The notes: generated by a model from the letters alone, not told the origin. Counted from the first letter of the stretch, positions 24,046 to 35,841 are shown. The stretch is DNA of 64,000 nucleotides from Echinometra lucunter (GCA_029962745.1 CM057167.1:15657785-15721784); one strand, 5' to 3'. Made by a program: numbers and translations.

Positions 24046-27000
24046 ATATAAGCATGTTCCATGGGTCCTTAAACATACATAAAGACACTGAAATTAGCTT
24101 TCTATGAGTCTCAGATCTATAGATGTAAATATGCTAAAATGGGATTTGCTTGTCTACTGTAGTCAACATGGTGGCGCATAATCCGTAAGGATTATTCTTT
24201 CCCCTCATTTTCCCCCTTGTTTCCTTTCTCTCTTTTGCGATTTCTTTGCGCCCCCTCAAAGTGCCGCCCGGGACGCTTGCCCCCTTGCACCCATAGATAC
24301 GCCACTGATGGTATGCAAATTTATGCAAATTAAGAGTCAGTGGATAGTTGCTAGTAATGCTATGATAAATCTCTTTCATCCCCTACCCTTGGATAAGGGC
24401 ACTGAAATTAATTACAAATAATAATTACAATTAAAATGCAACTTGGCAGCCATTTTGAATTAGAAAAGGGAAAATTTTATGCAAATTTATGCAAATTAAG
24501 AGTCAGTGGATAGTTGCTAGTAATGCTGTGATAAATCTCTGTCATCTCCTAACCTTAGATAAGGACACTGAAATGAACTTTCCATGAGTATCAACTGAGG
24601 TAGAATTTCAAAATTCAACTTGGCAGTCATTTTGAATTTCAAAAGGCCAATTTTATGCAAATTTATGCAAATTAATAGTTAAGGAGTAGTTGTCAGCTGG
24701 TAATAATGTCATAATAATGTTCCTTGACCCCGAAAACATAGGTAAAGACATAATAATAAGCTTCCTGTGTGTCCCAGATCCAGAGATATCGGTTAAAATA
24801 AGTTCTGCGTGTATAATGTGGTCTAATTATTATGGCGGCCATTTAAAAGTGAAAACAGGTTTAATGATATGAATATTTATGCACATTAAGGGCCAGTGGA
24901 TAGTTATAACTTGCTAGTAATGATACTGTAACAATTTTTCCCTCATCCCCTAACCATGGAAAAGGACAATGAAATTAACATTACATGAGTATCATATGAG
25001 ATCAAGTTTTAGAACATGCAAAATAGCAGCTATTTTGGTATGAAAAAGGCTAATTCTATGTAAATGTATGCAAATAAAGAGTTAAGGAGCAGCTGTAAGC
25101 TGGTAAGTATGCCACAGTCATGATCCTTGGCCCTAAAAACAAAAGGACACTACCTTTGGCTATCGTTGTGTCTCAGATCTAGAAATATTGGCAAAAATAG
25201 GTTCTGCATGACATTGTGTACTGTGGTCTGATATGGCGGCCGTTTAAATGAGAAAAGGATTTAATAACATGAAAATTTATGCAAATTAAGAGTCAGTGGA
25301 GAGTCATAACTTGCTAGTATTGCATTGATAAATCTTCTTCATCTTCTAACCATGGATAAGGGCACTAGAATAAATTTTCCATAATTTTTCAATTAAGATA
25401 CAGGTTTAAACATGCAATGTGGCAGACATTTTGGATTGAAAAAGGCTAATCTTATGCAAATTCATGCATATTGTTATTTAAGGGATAATTCCCGCCAAAA
25501 CATATGTATTTTATATCTGTCTTATATCTGAAAATATAGGCTAAAATAGTGTCTTTATAACAGCAATTTGGAATTGTTAAGGATTAGTAACAGGCAAATT
25601 TATGCAAATTAAGGTCAGTGGATAATTATAACTTGCTAGGAATGCTATAATAAATCTCCCTCATCCCCTTCTAAACATGGACAGGGACACTGCTATTGAC
25701 TTTCTATGAGTATCAGATGAGACAAAGTTTCAAAAATGCGGCATGGCAGCCATTTCGAATTGAAAAAAAGGTTCATATTATGCATATTTATGCAAATTAG
25801 GAGATATGGAGTATTCATTCGGTGGTGATATTGCCAGAATCATGTTCCTTGACCCCCCAAACATAGGTAAAGACACTAAATTTAGCTCTCTCTATGTCTC
25901 AGATCTAGAGATATAGGCTAAAATAGGTTATGCGTGTATACTGTGGTCTTCCATGGCGGCCATTTAGAAGTAAAAGGGGGTAATTTTATGCAAATCAAGC
26001 GTCAGTGGATAGTTATAACTTGCTAGTAATGCTGATAAATCTTCTTCATCCCCTACGCACGTAAGGATACTGAAATTTACTTTCCATGGGTATCAATTGA
26101 GGAAGAGTTTGAAAATGCAACTTCCCAGCTACTTTGAATTAAAAAAAAAATTATCATTTATGCAGATTAGGAGTTAAGGAGTAGTTGTAAGCTGATAACA
26201 ATGCTCAATCATGTTCCTTGACCCCCAGAACATAGATAAAGACACTAAAAGTAGCTTTCTACGTGTCTCCTATCTAGAGATATACTCTCTCTAAAATAAA
26301 AAAAAACAAGAGTGAACTCTGATATGGCCACCATTTAGAAGTGCAAAGGGCTTAATTGTAAGCAAATTTATGTAAATTAAGAGTCAGTGGATAGTTATAA
26401 CTTGCTAGTAATATTACTATCTGCGTGTTTACTCTGATATGGTCGCCATTTAGAAGTGCCAAGGGGTTAATTGTATGCAAATTTATGTAAATCAAGAGTC
26501 AGTGGATAGTTATAACTTGCTCTTAATCCCATGATAAATATCTTTCATCACCTATCCTTAGGTAAGGATACTGAAATTCACTTTCCATGAGTATCAATTG
26601 AGGCAGAGTTTTAAAATGAATTTGGCAGCCATTTTGAATTTTTAAAGGATAATTTTATGCAAATTTATGCAAATTATGAGCTTAAAGCTTGTATTAATGG
26701 CATTATCACGTTCCTTGACCCCGAAAACATAGGTAAAGACACTAAAATTAGCCCTCTACATGTCTCAGATCTAGAGATATAGACTAAAATAGGTTCTGCG
26801 TGTTTACTGTGGTCTGACGTGACCGCCATTTAGAAGTGAAAAGAGGTTAATTCTATGCAAATTTATGTAGATTAAGAGTCAGTGGATAGTTATAACTTGC
26901 TAGTAATTGCTTATAAATCGTCTTCGTCCCCTAACCATGGATATAAGGTCACTGAAAATAACGTTCCATGAGCATCAGATGAAATTTAGTTTTCAGAAGG

Positions 27001-27265
27001 CAACTTGGGAGCCATTTTGAATTGAAAAAGGGGCTAATTTTATGCAAATTTATGCAAATTAGGAGCTAAGGAGTAGTTGTAAGCTGGTAATAATGCCATA
27101 ATCATGTTCCTTGACCCCCCCCAAAGTAGGTAAAGACACCAAAATGAGCTTTCTATGTGTCTCAGATCTAGAGATATAGGCTAAAATAGGTTCTCAGTGT
27201 CTCACCATGTCTACTGTAGTCTGGTATGGCGGCCATTTTGAATTTATGCAAATTAGGCATTGATC
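24046..27265 (+). repeat. Satellite array with paired ATGCAAAT motifs
   Basis: About sixteen half-units of roughly 190 bp alternate in two types, giving a composite period near 390 bp. Type 1 ends ATGCAAATTTATGCAAATTA followed by AGAGTCAGTGGATAG. Type 2 continues GGAGTTAAGGAGTAGTTGTA. Each half-unit also contains GGCNGCCATTT and a CAGATCTAGAGATATAGGC or CATGAGTATCA block. Units are diverged and some are truncated (for example 26340-26475). No open frame persists through it. Confidence 0.8.
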
Positions 27266-27289
27266 CACCACTTCATTTTTTGTTAATTT

Positions 27290-27852
27290 GTAGTATGTTG
27301 TTTTTTTTGGCTATTCCAGATTATATGCAAGTGAAATCGTTTCTGTTGCAATTAGTTCTGGGTTTTTTCGTATTTTGACTGTCTAATCAAAGGAAGTCAA
27401 AACTGCAGCTTTTGCCATTTCACCTCTTGCTCACTCAAGCATGAAATTTAGTGCACAACTCATTTGGCATGTTTGGTAACGAATAAAATTTATGTTGCAT
27501 GCCTTCAAACGCCGAAAACTTAAAGTATGTCCCGATATCACTACATCAAAGTCATGGCACGAGGCTTGTGAACTTAAAAAAAATGACAATTTTGCATATT
27601 TGTCGTGTTCGCTGAAGCGTGACTGAAGGGTTTGCCCTGAATTTTCCAGGAAATGTAGCTGAGAAGTGTAGCTACATGATTCTGTATTCAGATTTCATAA
27701 AAGGTTCCTGATCGAAAAAATACAGGGATATGTTTTAGGAGGAACTTATTTTTTGTTTTGTGTTTAACTCCGCTCGAATTCTTGCAGGTATAAAGGCCTA
27801 ACTAACAATTTAAAGAATAGCATAAACTTGGATAGAGAGACAAGATGCAAAT
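27290..27852 (-). repeat. Right TIR of the giant element
   Basis: Inverse of 11266-11690 plus 12579-12700. It lacks the 892-bp foldback found in the left arm, so it shows the pre-insertion state. It ends CAAGATGCAAAT at 27852. Confidence 0.75.
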
Positions 27853-28955
27853 CTATTCTGATGACAATACTTTATCATGGAAAGAGTATGCTTCCTTGCT
27901 CACTTCGCTCTCTCGTGATTTTTATAAACAAGGTGGTTTGGACCAGCGAGGTATATTTCATTTGGTAGTGAGGTGGCCCAAAATTGTTTGTTTGTTTGTT
28001 GTTTTTATTTCCGTTCAAAGCAACATAACATAAAAATACATTTACATATTTGATATAAACGGCGGATAGCCCATTTCATTCATAATACAAGTGTTCTTCC
28101 ATGGGGTCCAGGCCTAGAGTGTATGAGACTTCTTTTACAGCAAAAAGTCGTTATTTTTGGCTCACTCGCAAAAATGAACAAATATTACATGATCGGACGG
28201 TAGGGGGCGGGCGAAAGGGTGTATGTATTTTTATTGAGTGTGACCAAAAAATTCGGCAAAATATTTCGATCATCCCCCAAAACATCGAAACGGATTTCCG
28301 CCGGTGTTCATAACTGACTTTAACCTGTTACGGACACTACGGATAACTTTGTTACTGACATTTATCGGTATTAAATGTTCGCCATACGTTTTTATTCTGC
28401 CAACTTAGGTCTATGAACAGCATCTAGTCTATCCTGAAACAAGAACCTCTGAGAAATAATTCATTACAGTCAGACTGCAGATCGCATGTCTTTGAGCAAA
28501 ACACACACACTTTATTTCCAGTGCCCAAATGTACACTCTATCCGGAACCAGCTTTATGTTGCTCTTATTACTGCTGTGCTCATTGAATTTTCTGCAATAA
28601 TAAATTGTTGCTTCACCAAAACAGGTATATTTCAAGTATTTATTAGGAAAAAGTTATAACTGATGATATTGTAATACAAAATATTCTTCACAATATTTCA
28701 GGGGTTTGAAAGACACAGTATGTGAGCCGCCATGAAGACGCATATACAGTATATGTATGGAAGTACTGGAACCTCATATTTTTCATCCTTACTTTTAAAA
28801 TATCCATAAATTTGTGACGGAGTCAGGATCAAGCAAATAGTCGCAGTTAAAAATATCTTTGGAACTGTAAGGACCCTCTGTCTAAGCCCTAGAATTGGCA
28901 GGTGAGGCATGCAATCTGTTGATGGACAATTGCGCAATACATATACACACATGTA

Positions 28956-29020
28956 CAGGCAACAGCTACTTGTACATGTGTGTACTACTTGTACACACAT
29001 GTACAAGTAGCTGTTGCCTG
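28956..29020. repeat. Perfect 30-bp inverted repeat with 5-base loop
   Basis: The left arm 28956-28985 begins CAGGCAACAGCTACTTGTAC. The right arm 28991-29020 is its exact reverse complement, and the loop is TACTT. A transcript from either strand would fold into a fully paired hairpin. No mismatches or bulges, unlike most animal microRNA precursors. Confidence 0.9.
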
Positions 29021-30107
29021 ATTGTGAAATGTTGTGCCCGTGGTAACTAACTGGAGTTGCTGGCATTGACCATTTTAAAGACAATACGTGAAAATTAGTT
29101 ACATATTGCTTGTTTTCTGACCCTGTCATCATGGTCATGGAGTGCATATTGATGTTATTTCAATTTTTGGAAAGTAAAGAAAATGTCACTTTCACTTGAT
29201 GTCAAATTTACCCTGGCTCACAAAAAAATTGTGGAAATTTTGGGTCAGATGAGTGTTTTATAATCATTTCTTTTCCAATTTTTCCCCATGAAAGTAACAC
29301 CACTTTTGAACCCAATAAAAACATGCCACAAATCTCTGAGGCTTCTTCTTTAACTCATGATTAGTTAATGTTAAGTAATCAATTCAATAATTTGCTAATG
29401 ACATGTTCCTAATGGTTCCTAATGGTTCCTGCTTAATAATAGTTATAGTAAGGCAGAAATTTAAATAAAATACTGCAGTTTTAAGGGACTTGCGGAGTTA
29501 CTGCATTATGATTACTATAGTAACTTTTTTTGGCCGGATACAAAAGGCGAAATTCCAATAAAACACAATTTCAAAATAACACTTCTAGGTGTCAGGTTAT
29601 CAGCGAAAAATTTTACAGTAACACCAGCCTCATGTAACAACACATTCAGTCTTTTCCAGTGCATAAAAAGTAGTATTGATGCCATGATTAGCTTATTCAT
29701 GTTATTTACAACTGTCTGTAGCTTGTTATGCATGTAGATAAATGACTGTACTGGTACTGCAGCACATCTCCCAACTTTTCATTTTTGGGCAGTGTTACAA
29801 CAATTTATAATACAGGAAATTGATACTGGAACACTGTTCATTTAACCGTATGTTTTCTGCCAATTTTTTTTTTTTGTTGCTTATCAGAGAATTCTGAGGG
29901 TAAAAAAATGAGCCCCATAATACCCACCTATCCTAAGGGCAAAGGTTACACTTATTTTACAGATACATGTAAGTTTAGGACTGTTGGTAATATGAACGTC
30001 CCCTACCAAATATTGTGCTGTTTTGCTTTGTTGTATTTTACGCTTATTTTGTGCCTATTTTATGTTTCAAGACCTACCGGTAGTAATACTATCATAAAAT
30101 TGTGGAC

Positions 30108-30206
30108 ACCAGGGCCCATATTCATTAAACCTTACCAAGCTACATAGGTCACAATACACGATTAGTTGACAACAAGGCGTTTGAAGGTTTTAGGAATAAG
30201 GGCCAT
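30108..30206. mobile_element. Short MITE with GGGCCCATATTCATTAAACC ends
   Basis: GGGCCCATATTCATTAAACC at the left is mirrored by GGTTTTAGGAATAAGGGCC at the right, about 99 bp in all. The termini follow the same GGGCC...TTCAT/AAA pattern as other MITEs here. Confidence 0.55.
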
Positions 30207-30709
30207 GGTTTATAGCATCTGCGAAATCCTGGCAAAATAGGCGGAACATGGCTTGTGCAGCAGGGAATAGTGTCTCGTCTACGGGTTTGACCCTGTGCAT
30301 TGTATGCTGGGTAACCAGGATGCAATGCAGGACATGCAGATAGAACAGATTATTGTGATATTGTGGATATAAACGGGGACGAAAGGGAGAATGCTGCAAT
30401 ATTACTGTCATATGACTATCTTTTTGTAGTAATATAAACGGTATCCATGGGAAATCACGCTTACGTAATATTGCGGTATTGGGTAAAACGAGACTCCCCC
30501 CCACATGTTTCTAAGCAAAATTTTCTGGTAAAACAGACTCATGAAAAAGCTGATAGCCCCCCCCCCCCTCTTGAAAATTCTGGCTATATTTACTTGTGTA
30601 GGTAGGTAGGAATTTAAGTGATTAAAATAATTTATTTTCTCATGCATCATAGATACTTCATGCCATAGGCAGCTTTTACATTGTTAAAATCTTTTAGAAC
30701 AATGCTAAC

Positions 30710-30808
30710 CAGAAAAGGAGGTACGGTTTGACTTGTAGGCCTTGATATTACTCCTGATGTAGTGTCAATTACACTGGCTCCTGCCTGTTTCTGCTCACGA
30801 TATTGAAA
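30710..30808 (-). CDS. Candidate coding exon of an unknown minus-strand gene
   Basis: A 99-base exon-like block of 33 codons starts after TTGTGTTTTAG and reads FQYREQKQAGASVIDTTSGV, continuing to PPFL, before a donor-like CTG/GTTAGC. It follows in phase from a second exon-like block at 31158-31204 that ends NYPRGLAK at AAG/GTATGA. If the donor is not used, the frame continues 20 codons to a stop near 30650. I do not recognise the protein. It could be a fragment of a gene or of a transposon frame. Confidence 0.3.
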
Positions 30809-31157
30809 CTAAAACACAAATAAGCATTTATTTTATACTCTGTTACATCTAACTGATATCATTAGAAAAAATTGTGATTATTGAATTAATATTAAGTCAA
30901 TTTTTGTTTCATTTTTATATTAATTCATGGAAACTAGCTTTTTTGTTGGCAAAAGATCTTCTAGGGAAAGGGGGGGGGGGTGTTTTATATTTATATGGAG
31001 ACATGTCAAGAAGAACAACTGTAAAAAAATCAATAAAACGATAATTTAGAAGTATTTAGGTTTTTTTTACACATCACACACTTGTGTTACGGACACTACA
31101 AATGCCATTCATTAAATTGCTAAAAAAATCTTTATACTTAGCTGAATATTATCATAC

Positions 31158-31204
31158 CTTAGCGAGTCCCCGGGGATAGTTACACAAAGCAAAGTATGAA
31201 AGAA
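31158..31204 (-). CDS. Candidate coding exon upstream of the previous one
   Basis: A 47-base block between an acceptor-like TTTTCAAAG and a donor AAG/GTATGA reads SYFALCNYPRGLAK in a phase that joins the block at 30710-30808. It sits between two direct copies of GTTACGGACACTAC (31086 and 31240). Further exons were not found toward the gap at 32001. Confidence 0.25.
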
Positions 31205-31721
31205 CTTTGAAAACATTTTCAAATAGTAGGAATTACTTCGTTACGGACACTACAAGAAATTCCAGACAAAATTTGTGACTGCAATGGGAGCATATATATT
31301 TTTGTCAAGTTTGTATGTATGTTTGATTTTTTGTTTCTAATGATAGGACAGCAAGTTACTAAGAAAATATAACCAATCTCCAATTAATATCATGCTATAA
31401 ATATTTGAATTATAGGGGCAAAATCATGCACGTAGCCATTTAAAGATTAAAATCTATTAAAATCTATAAAAGCGAGAACTAGTCGACGCATGAATTCATT
31501 CATTCCATTTTCTATAAGAGTGGTTAATGAAACGCAGTAAGAGAAAAGTACTGGCAGAAAGAAACGAAAACAAGATTTGTAGAAAATGTGAAAACTTCGC
31601 CAAATATCTGTTATCAGTGATTTCCAGTAATTATAGACCAGGGACAGGAAATTATCATACTTAGTACTTCTACCATTACTTCTATAATTCTATACTATTT
31701 ACCGCCTTTATACGGGAGAAG

Positions 31722-31785
31722 AAAAAGAAGAAGAAGAAGAAGAAGAAGAGGAGGAGGAGGAGGAGGAGGAGGAAAAGAAGAAAAC
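31722..31785. repeat. GAA/GGA purine microsatellite
   Basis: AAGAAG units pass into GAGGAG units. Immediately beyond, toward the gap, the sequence reaches AATAAA (near 31960) and tandem AAATG units, which looks like the 3' end of a LINE cut by the assembly gap. Confidence 0.8.
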
Positions 31786-32000
31786 CGTTGTTGACATGAA
31801 TACAACTTATACCACATGCAACCATTATCGATACAATTTACGTCCATGTATAACCAATACTTTGAATTTTCAGTTATATGTTATATACTTGTATGATTGT
31901 AAAATTAATTTGAAGCAAGATTGTCATTGTAAATACAAACAATTATCCTTTTGGACATAATAAATGAAATGAAATGAATGAAATGAAATGAAATGAATGA

Positions 32001-32500
32001 NNNNNNNNNNNNNNNNNNNNNNNNNNNNNNNNNNNNNNNNNNNNNNNNNNNNNNNNNNNNNNNNNNNNNNNNNNNNNNNNNNNNNNNNNNNNNNNNNNNN
32101 NNNNNNNNNNNNNNNNNNNNNNNNNNNNNNNNNNNNNNNNNNNNNNNNNNNNNNNNNNNNNNNNNNNNNNNNNNNNNNNNNNNNNNNNNNNNNNNNNNNN
32201 NNNNNNNNNNNNNNNNNNNNNNNNNNNNNNNNNNNNNNNNNNNNNNNNNNNNNNNNNNNNNNNNNNNNNNNNNNNNNNNNNNNNNNNNNNNNNNNNNNNN
32301 NNNNNNNNNNNNNNNNNNNNNNNNNNNNNNNNNNNNNNNNNNNNNNNNNNNNNNNNNNNNNNNNNNNNNNNNNNNNNNNNNNNNNNNNNNNNNNNNNNNN
32401 NNNNNNNNNNNNNNNNNNNNNNNNNNNNNNNNNNNNNNNNNNNNNNNNNNNNNNNNNNNNNNNNNNNNNNNNNNNNNNNNNNNNNNNNNNNNNNNNNNNN
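32001..32500. other. Assembly gap (500 N)
   Basis: Exactly 500 unresolved bases. The left edge is a tandem AAATGAAATG repeat, which probably caused the break. The real length and content are unknown. Any frame crossing it is meaningless. Confidence 0.99.
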
Positions 32501-32589
32501 ATACAAAAATAAGAATATGAAATAAGGGAGTGGCATGTTACGAGAAGGAAAGAAATGAACGCAATAAAACACTCAGTTGTTTTCATCTT

Positions 32590-35541
32590 TCAATAATTTC
32601 AATTCTTTATTGTCACTTCGTACACAGAAATATCGAAAATCACACAACATCTTGCAAAGCATAGATTACAGTCGCTTGCAAGATGAAATAAAATACATCT
32701 TATTTCATAGGAAGCATGTTACAAGAAATCTCTCATCATAACACTGTTTCTTTTTTACAAAATATAATCATGGTGCGTTAATCATTGCACTGAAATTAAC
32801 AAACCGCGACGCACAATACAATACTTTAAAATATGTAAAGTACATACAAAGAATCACATTATAAATAAGGACCGTACAATTTATGACTACATGGGGCTAT
32901 TCACATACACTGTATCAATATGATTCAAAATTTATCAGTCGTTTTATGAAGTAGGATGAAATATAATGTCATTGTCAAAAATTAAAAGGCATTAAGTAGA
33001 ATTTTGGCACATTTGCTAAACCAGAATACTTTGAATTCACATTTCAAAATTTAATGATATTCCTAACTCTGAACTTACCTACACTTGTATACCTTTTGAT
33101 TTTCAATACCTTATTATCTCTGCATGCATATAATTATGATACTTTAGATCTGACCTTCAAGGGGGCATTACAACTGATACTGAATCTTATTCGGGGTCAT
33201 CTCCACAAAGACACCTGTAAAACACAAACATTATCACAGAAGCCGCGAACAACAACCACACAGAAGTGAAGAAAAAGGTATAATACTTAAGGCAAAAATG
33301 GTATGTATTATAAATCATGTAGCAAATATACAATTTTTTTTGGAAATGGAATGTTATTAGTTGCACAGATCGTATGTATTGAAACAATTAATCTACTTCT
33401 TGTCCTCTCGGAGCGAGCAATGTTTTCAGCCTCAAAGATAAAGGCATATACGGTTTCCAAGTAAAAGACCTGAACTTGCAAGGAATAAAGTACATTCAAA
33501 TGAAAGAAGATCGAGTGCTAAGACAAGTATAGAATAGAATTCATGACAAAAATAGGTATTATGTTTGAAAATTCATAGTTTTGATAATTTGTCACATATA
33601 TTTCAGTCACTGCTGAAAATATAGGACTGTTGGATTAAAACAGCTCCTGAACTTAAATAAATTAAGATTTCAAAGGTTCATCTTAGTTACAACGTGGAAA
33701 GTAAAAAGTAAATGATTATTTCATTTTTAAAAATGTATGGTAATTTCATGCAAATAACTACTTTATTGTACCATGCTAAATGACTCAACTTTCGTATTCT
33801 TCATGAAAGTATTTAAACAATAAAAACTCTTCTTAACATACATATTTGTAACCCAGATTCAAGTCTCTAGTATTGGTATCTGATGCATTAGCAAAAAAAA
33901 AATAATAATAAACCCTTAAGCACTTTTAGACTGTCTGAAAAATACAATGCAGTAAAACTTAACTCCGGGTGTACAATTAAAAAATAAATCAGCGACCTAT
34001 CGCTATGTTTTTGCAAGATGTTCAAATTTAATGAATTCAAGCCATTATCAATACCCTGCATAACACGGCAATGTAACATCACACTTCAACGTTAAAATCC
34101 CAGTGTGAAAGCGGTGTTCGATATTGAGGAAAAAACAATGTTGCAAATGACTTCATAAAACAAGCATAAACTGTATTCCTAAAGCAATTATTTGCTTCCT
34201 TCTAACAAAGTAATGCCCACTGTGTACAGACAGCATAAGTGCTTACCCATTCGTGACAGGAATTATTTAAAGCCTAAGTTGATCAGCTTTTATTTTTCAA
34301 ATTGGCAACACCAACATTTTTATTTTATTGCTACATTTTATTTATAAAACATCATGTATCAGAAATGAATATAAATTGAAGAAATTATGATGATAAGTCA
34401 AAAAGTTGCCAATTTGTAGGGGAAAACAGTGATTTTAAACTTTCTATCACATTGCCAATTTAAGGATTTTAATGTTTATTTTCCTTTAAAAAATTTTCAG
34501 CATCGAACAATGAATATTGATGCAACCAAAATGGGCACAGTTTGTGTAGAATTTTTTGCTCTTTCTGCTCATGTATTGGTACGATTTTTAGGGCTTTGCA
34601 TTAAAAGATATTAGGCCAAACCACAAAATGTGGACCTCTGTCATGAATGGGTTAAGGGTTAAAAATTGAAGCATGGAATGTGTTATACAATTTCTGGTAT
34701 CTATAATAATGCGGACCTACCAATCAGGGAAACTAGTCACACTGGGAAAGAAATATTATGATTTGCCAGCCTGCTACAACCCTCATAAATTTCTCCTTGT
34801 GATGACAAAACACTAAACGAAATAAATATACATTATCAACTACAATCTACATACAATCAAAGTTTGATTTAAAAAAACACAAAAAGGGGCTGACTGTAGG
34901 TACCTGCAGATACATGTATGCAACTATTTGCTGATTGTCCAAGTTAAGAATTCATTGGTCTTCAATATGTCCTAGTAGCAAGATATATCTGTTGTTTCTG
35001 AAAATAGAAGGTATGGTGTAACCGATTCTGACCAAGATACAAGTAACATGCTGTCTTCGCTGTGCATACAATATCCATTTAGCTGTTTCGTACAGAACAG
35101 ACAACTCTCTTTGGTAAAGAAGGAATGAATAAATTTGGAATAAACCCAATTTCTGATCGAAACTAGTGTTATGCCAATGATGCAGTGAAGAAATGAACAA
35201 AAACAAATCTTCAGTAGACTGTATTTGTTGTAGGACACCCCCCCCCCTTCCTTTCTTCATTCCACAATATGAAAATTGAGATTTAGATTGGGACTTAACA
35301 GAAGATTGACTTTGATTCTTGGGTCTGTCTGTCTGGGGTATCCCTTAGGATATATAAAGCAAAATCATCCCTATTGCATCCCACTCTCTCTACGAAACAG
35401 AACAGGTTCAGTTTGGGATTTCTTCACGAATTCAAGGTCCGTCTTAGGCTAGGTGTGCTACAGTGGAGCGGGTGTGGCAAGTAATTAAGTGCTATCTCTT
35501 GACGTAGCTGTATCTTGAGGAGGAAGAGGTCTGCTCACGCC
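32590..35541 (-). CDS. AKAP9: Possible terminal exon and 3' UTR of the pericentrin/AKAP9 gene
   Basis: After a pyrimidine-rich CCTTCCACCTTACAG on the minus strand, a frame of 15 codons plus stop (35541-35492) reads REQTSSSSRYSYVKR. The preceding coding exon contains a usable donor (AATTG/GTAAAT, exon end 39253) in phase 1, which fits this acceptor. The resulting tail would follow the conserved QERLG motif and end in basic residues, as vertebrate family members do. The next 2.9 kb has no gene and few repeats and reaches AATAAA on the minus strand (32606-32611), with a GT-rich stretch behind it, as expected of a 3' UTR. If the donor is not used, translation stops at 39245 instead. Based on splice-site and phase logic only. 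Confidence 0.4.
34270..34570 (+). mobile_element. Dispersed repeat (GATCAGCTTTT / TTGGCAACACCAA type)
   Basis: Shares GATCAGCTTTT, AAATTGGCAACACCAA, ATTGCTACATTTT, GTTGCCAATTT or ATTGCCAATTT, CATTGCCAATTTAAGGATTTT and AAATGGGCACA with 60212-60475. A fragment (GATCAGCTTTTCTTCTTCAA) is at 50605. Internal TTGGCAAC/GTTGCCAA symmetry suggests a non-autonomous DNA element. Confidence 0.55.
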
Positions 35542-35841
35542 CTGTAAGGTGGAAGGAAATAGGGTGGAGAACGAGATGAGATCATTCAGGCATGTACATC
35601 AGGGGAAAAAATACCTGGGGGCAACAGGCAAATGCGCCATCAGTGGAGTTCAAATAGCTCCCTAAAATCCTTAAAACCCAATTCTTTGGGGTGACCAATT
35701 CCTTCAGAGGCACCCTCTCCAGATAAAGCATAACCAAAAAAGCCCAGCCTGATTAGGGTTAAATCGACTAAAATATCAAAGATCTCAGTGGTTTGTTTCT
35801 TTGTTTTTCACAGCATTGATTCTTATGTTTAACACTAACCA

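Larger units (their letters stand above)
11263..27852. mobile_element. Candidate giant inverted-repeat element (about 16.6 kb)
   Basis: The left end (TTTGCATCTTGTCTCTCTAC at 11266) and right end (its near-inverse, ending 27851) are inverted copies. The symmetry continues inward through TTATGCTATTCTT, GTAGCTACACTTCTCAGCTAC, ATCGGGACATACTTTAAG and GTGAGCAAGAGGTGAAATGG, and then through tandem satellite arrays in opposite orientation (12705-13945 and 24046-27265). A CTATT pair flanks the ends (11258-11262 and 27853-27857) as a possible 5-bp target duplication. The interior contains only other repeats. No transposase, integrase or polymerase frame is seen, so it would be non-autonomous. Alternative: two separately inserted copies of a repeat in opposite orientation. 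Sea urchin TU elements are a known precedent for long inverted-repeat transposons; relation to them is untested. Confidence 0.5.
27853..30700. other. Repeat-rich intergenic region
   Basis: No confident gene is seen. The region holds a perfect hairpin (28956-29020), a MITE (30108-30206), one copy of the recurrent 14-mer GTTACGGACACTAC (28327-28340) and several minus-strand frames of 70-150 codons without recognisable domains. One of these, near 29515-29733 (MASILLFMHWKRLNVLLHEA), reads protein-like but has no clear exon boundaries. Confidence 0.4.

Noticed and set aside
11263..27852. Polinton/Maverick-type giant transposon
   Set aside because: Length and long inverted repeats fit, but there is no protein-primed polymerase, retroviral-type integrase, capsid or ATPase frame, and the interior is made of other repeats.
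28698..29147. 149-codon minus-strand frame
   Set aside because: It runs through the perfect hairpin, which accounts for its repeated Cys/Tyr/Met content, and shows no domain or splice context.
30190..30504. 104-codon minus-strand frame ending AMFRLFCQDFADAINHGPYS
   Set aside because: The last part looks protein-like, but the frame enters a MITE at its end and no acceptor/donor pair supports an exon, so it is not called.
31924..32586. Long frames across 32001-32500
   Set aside because: They consist of unresolved N's translated as X.
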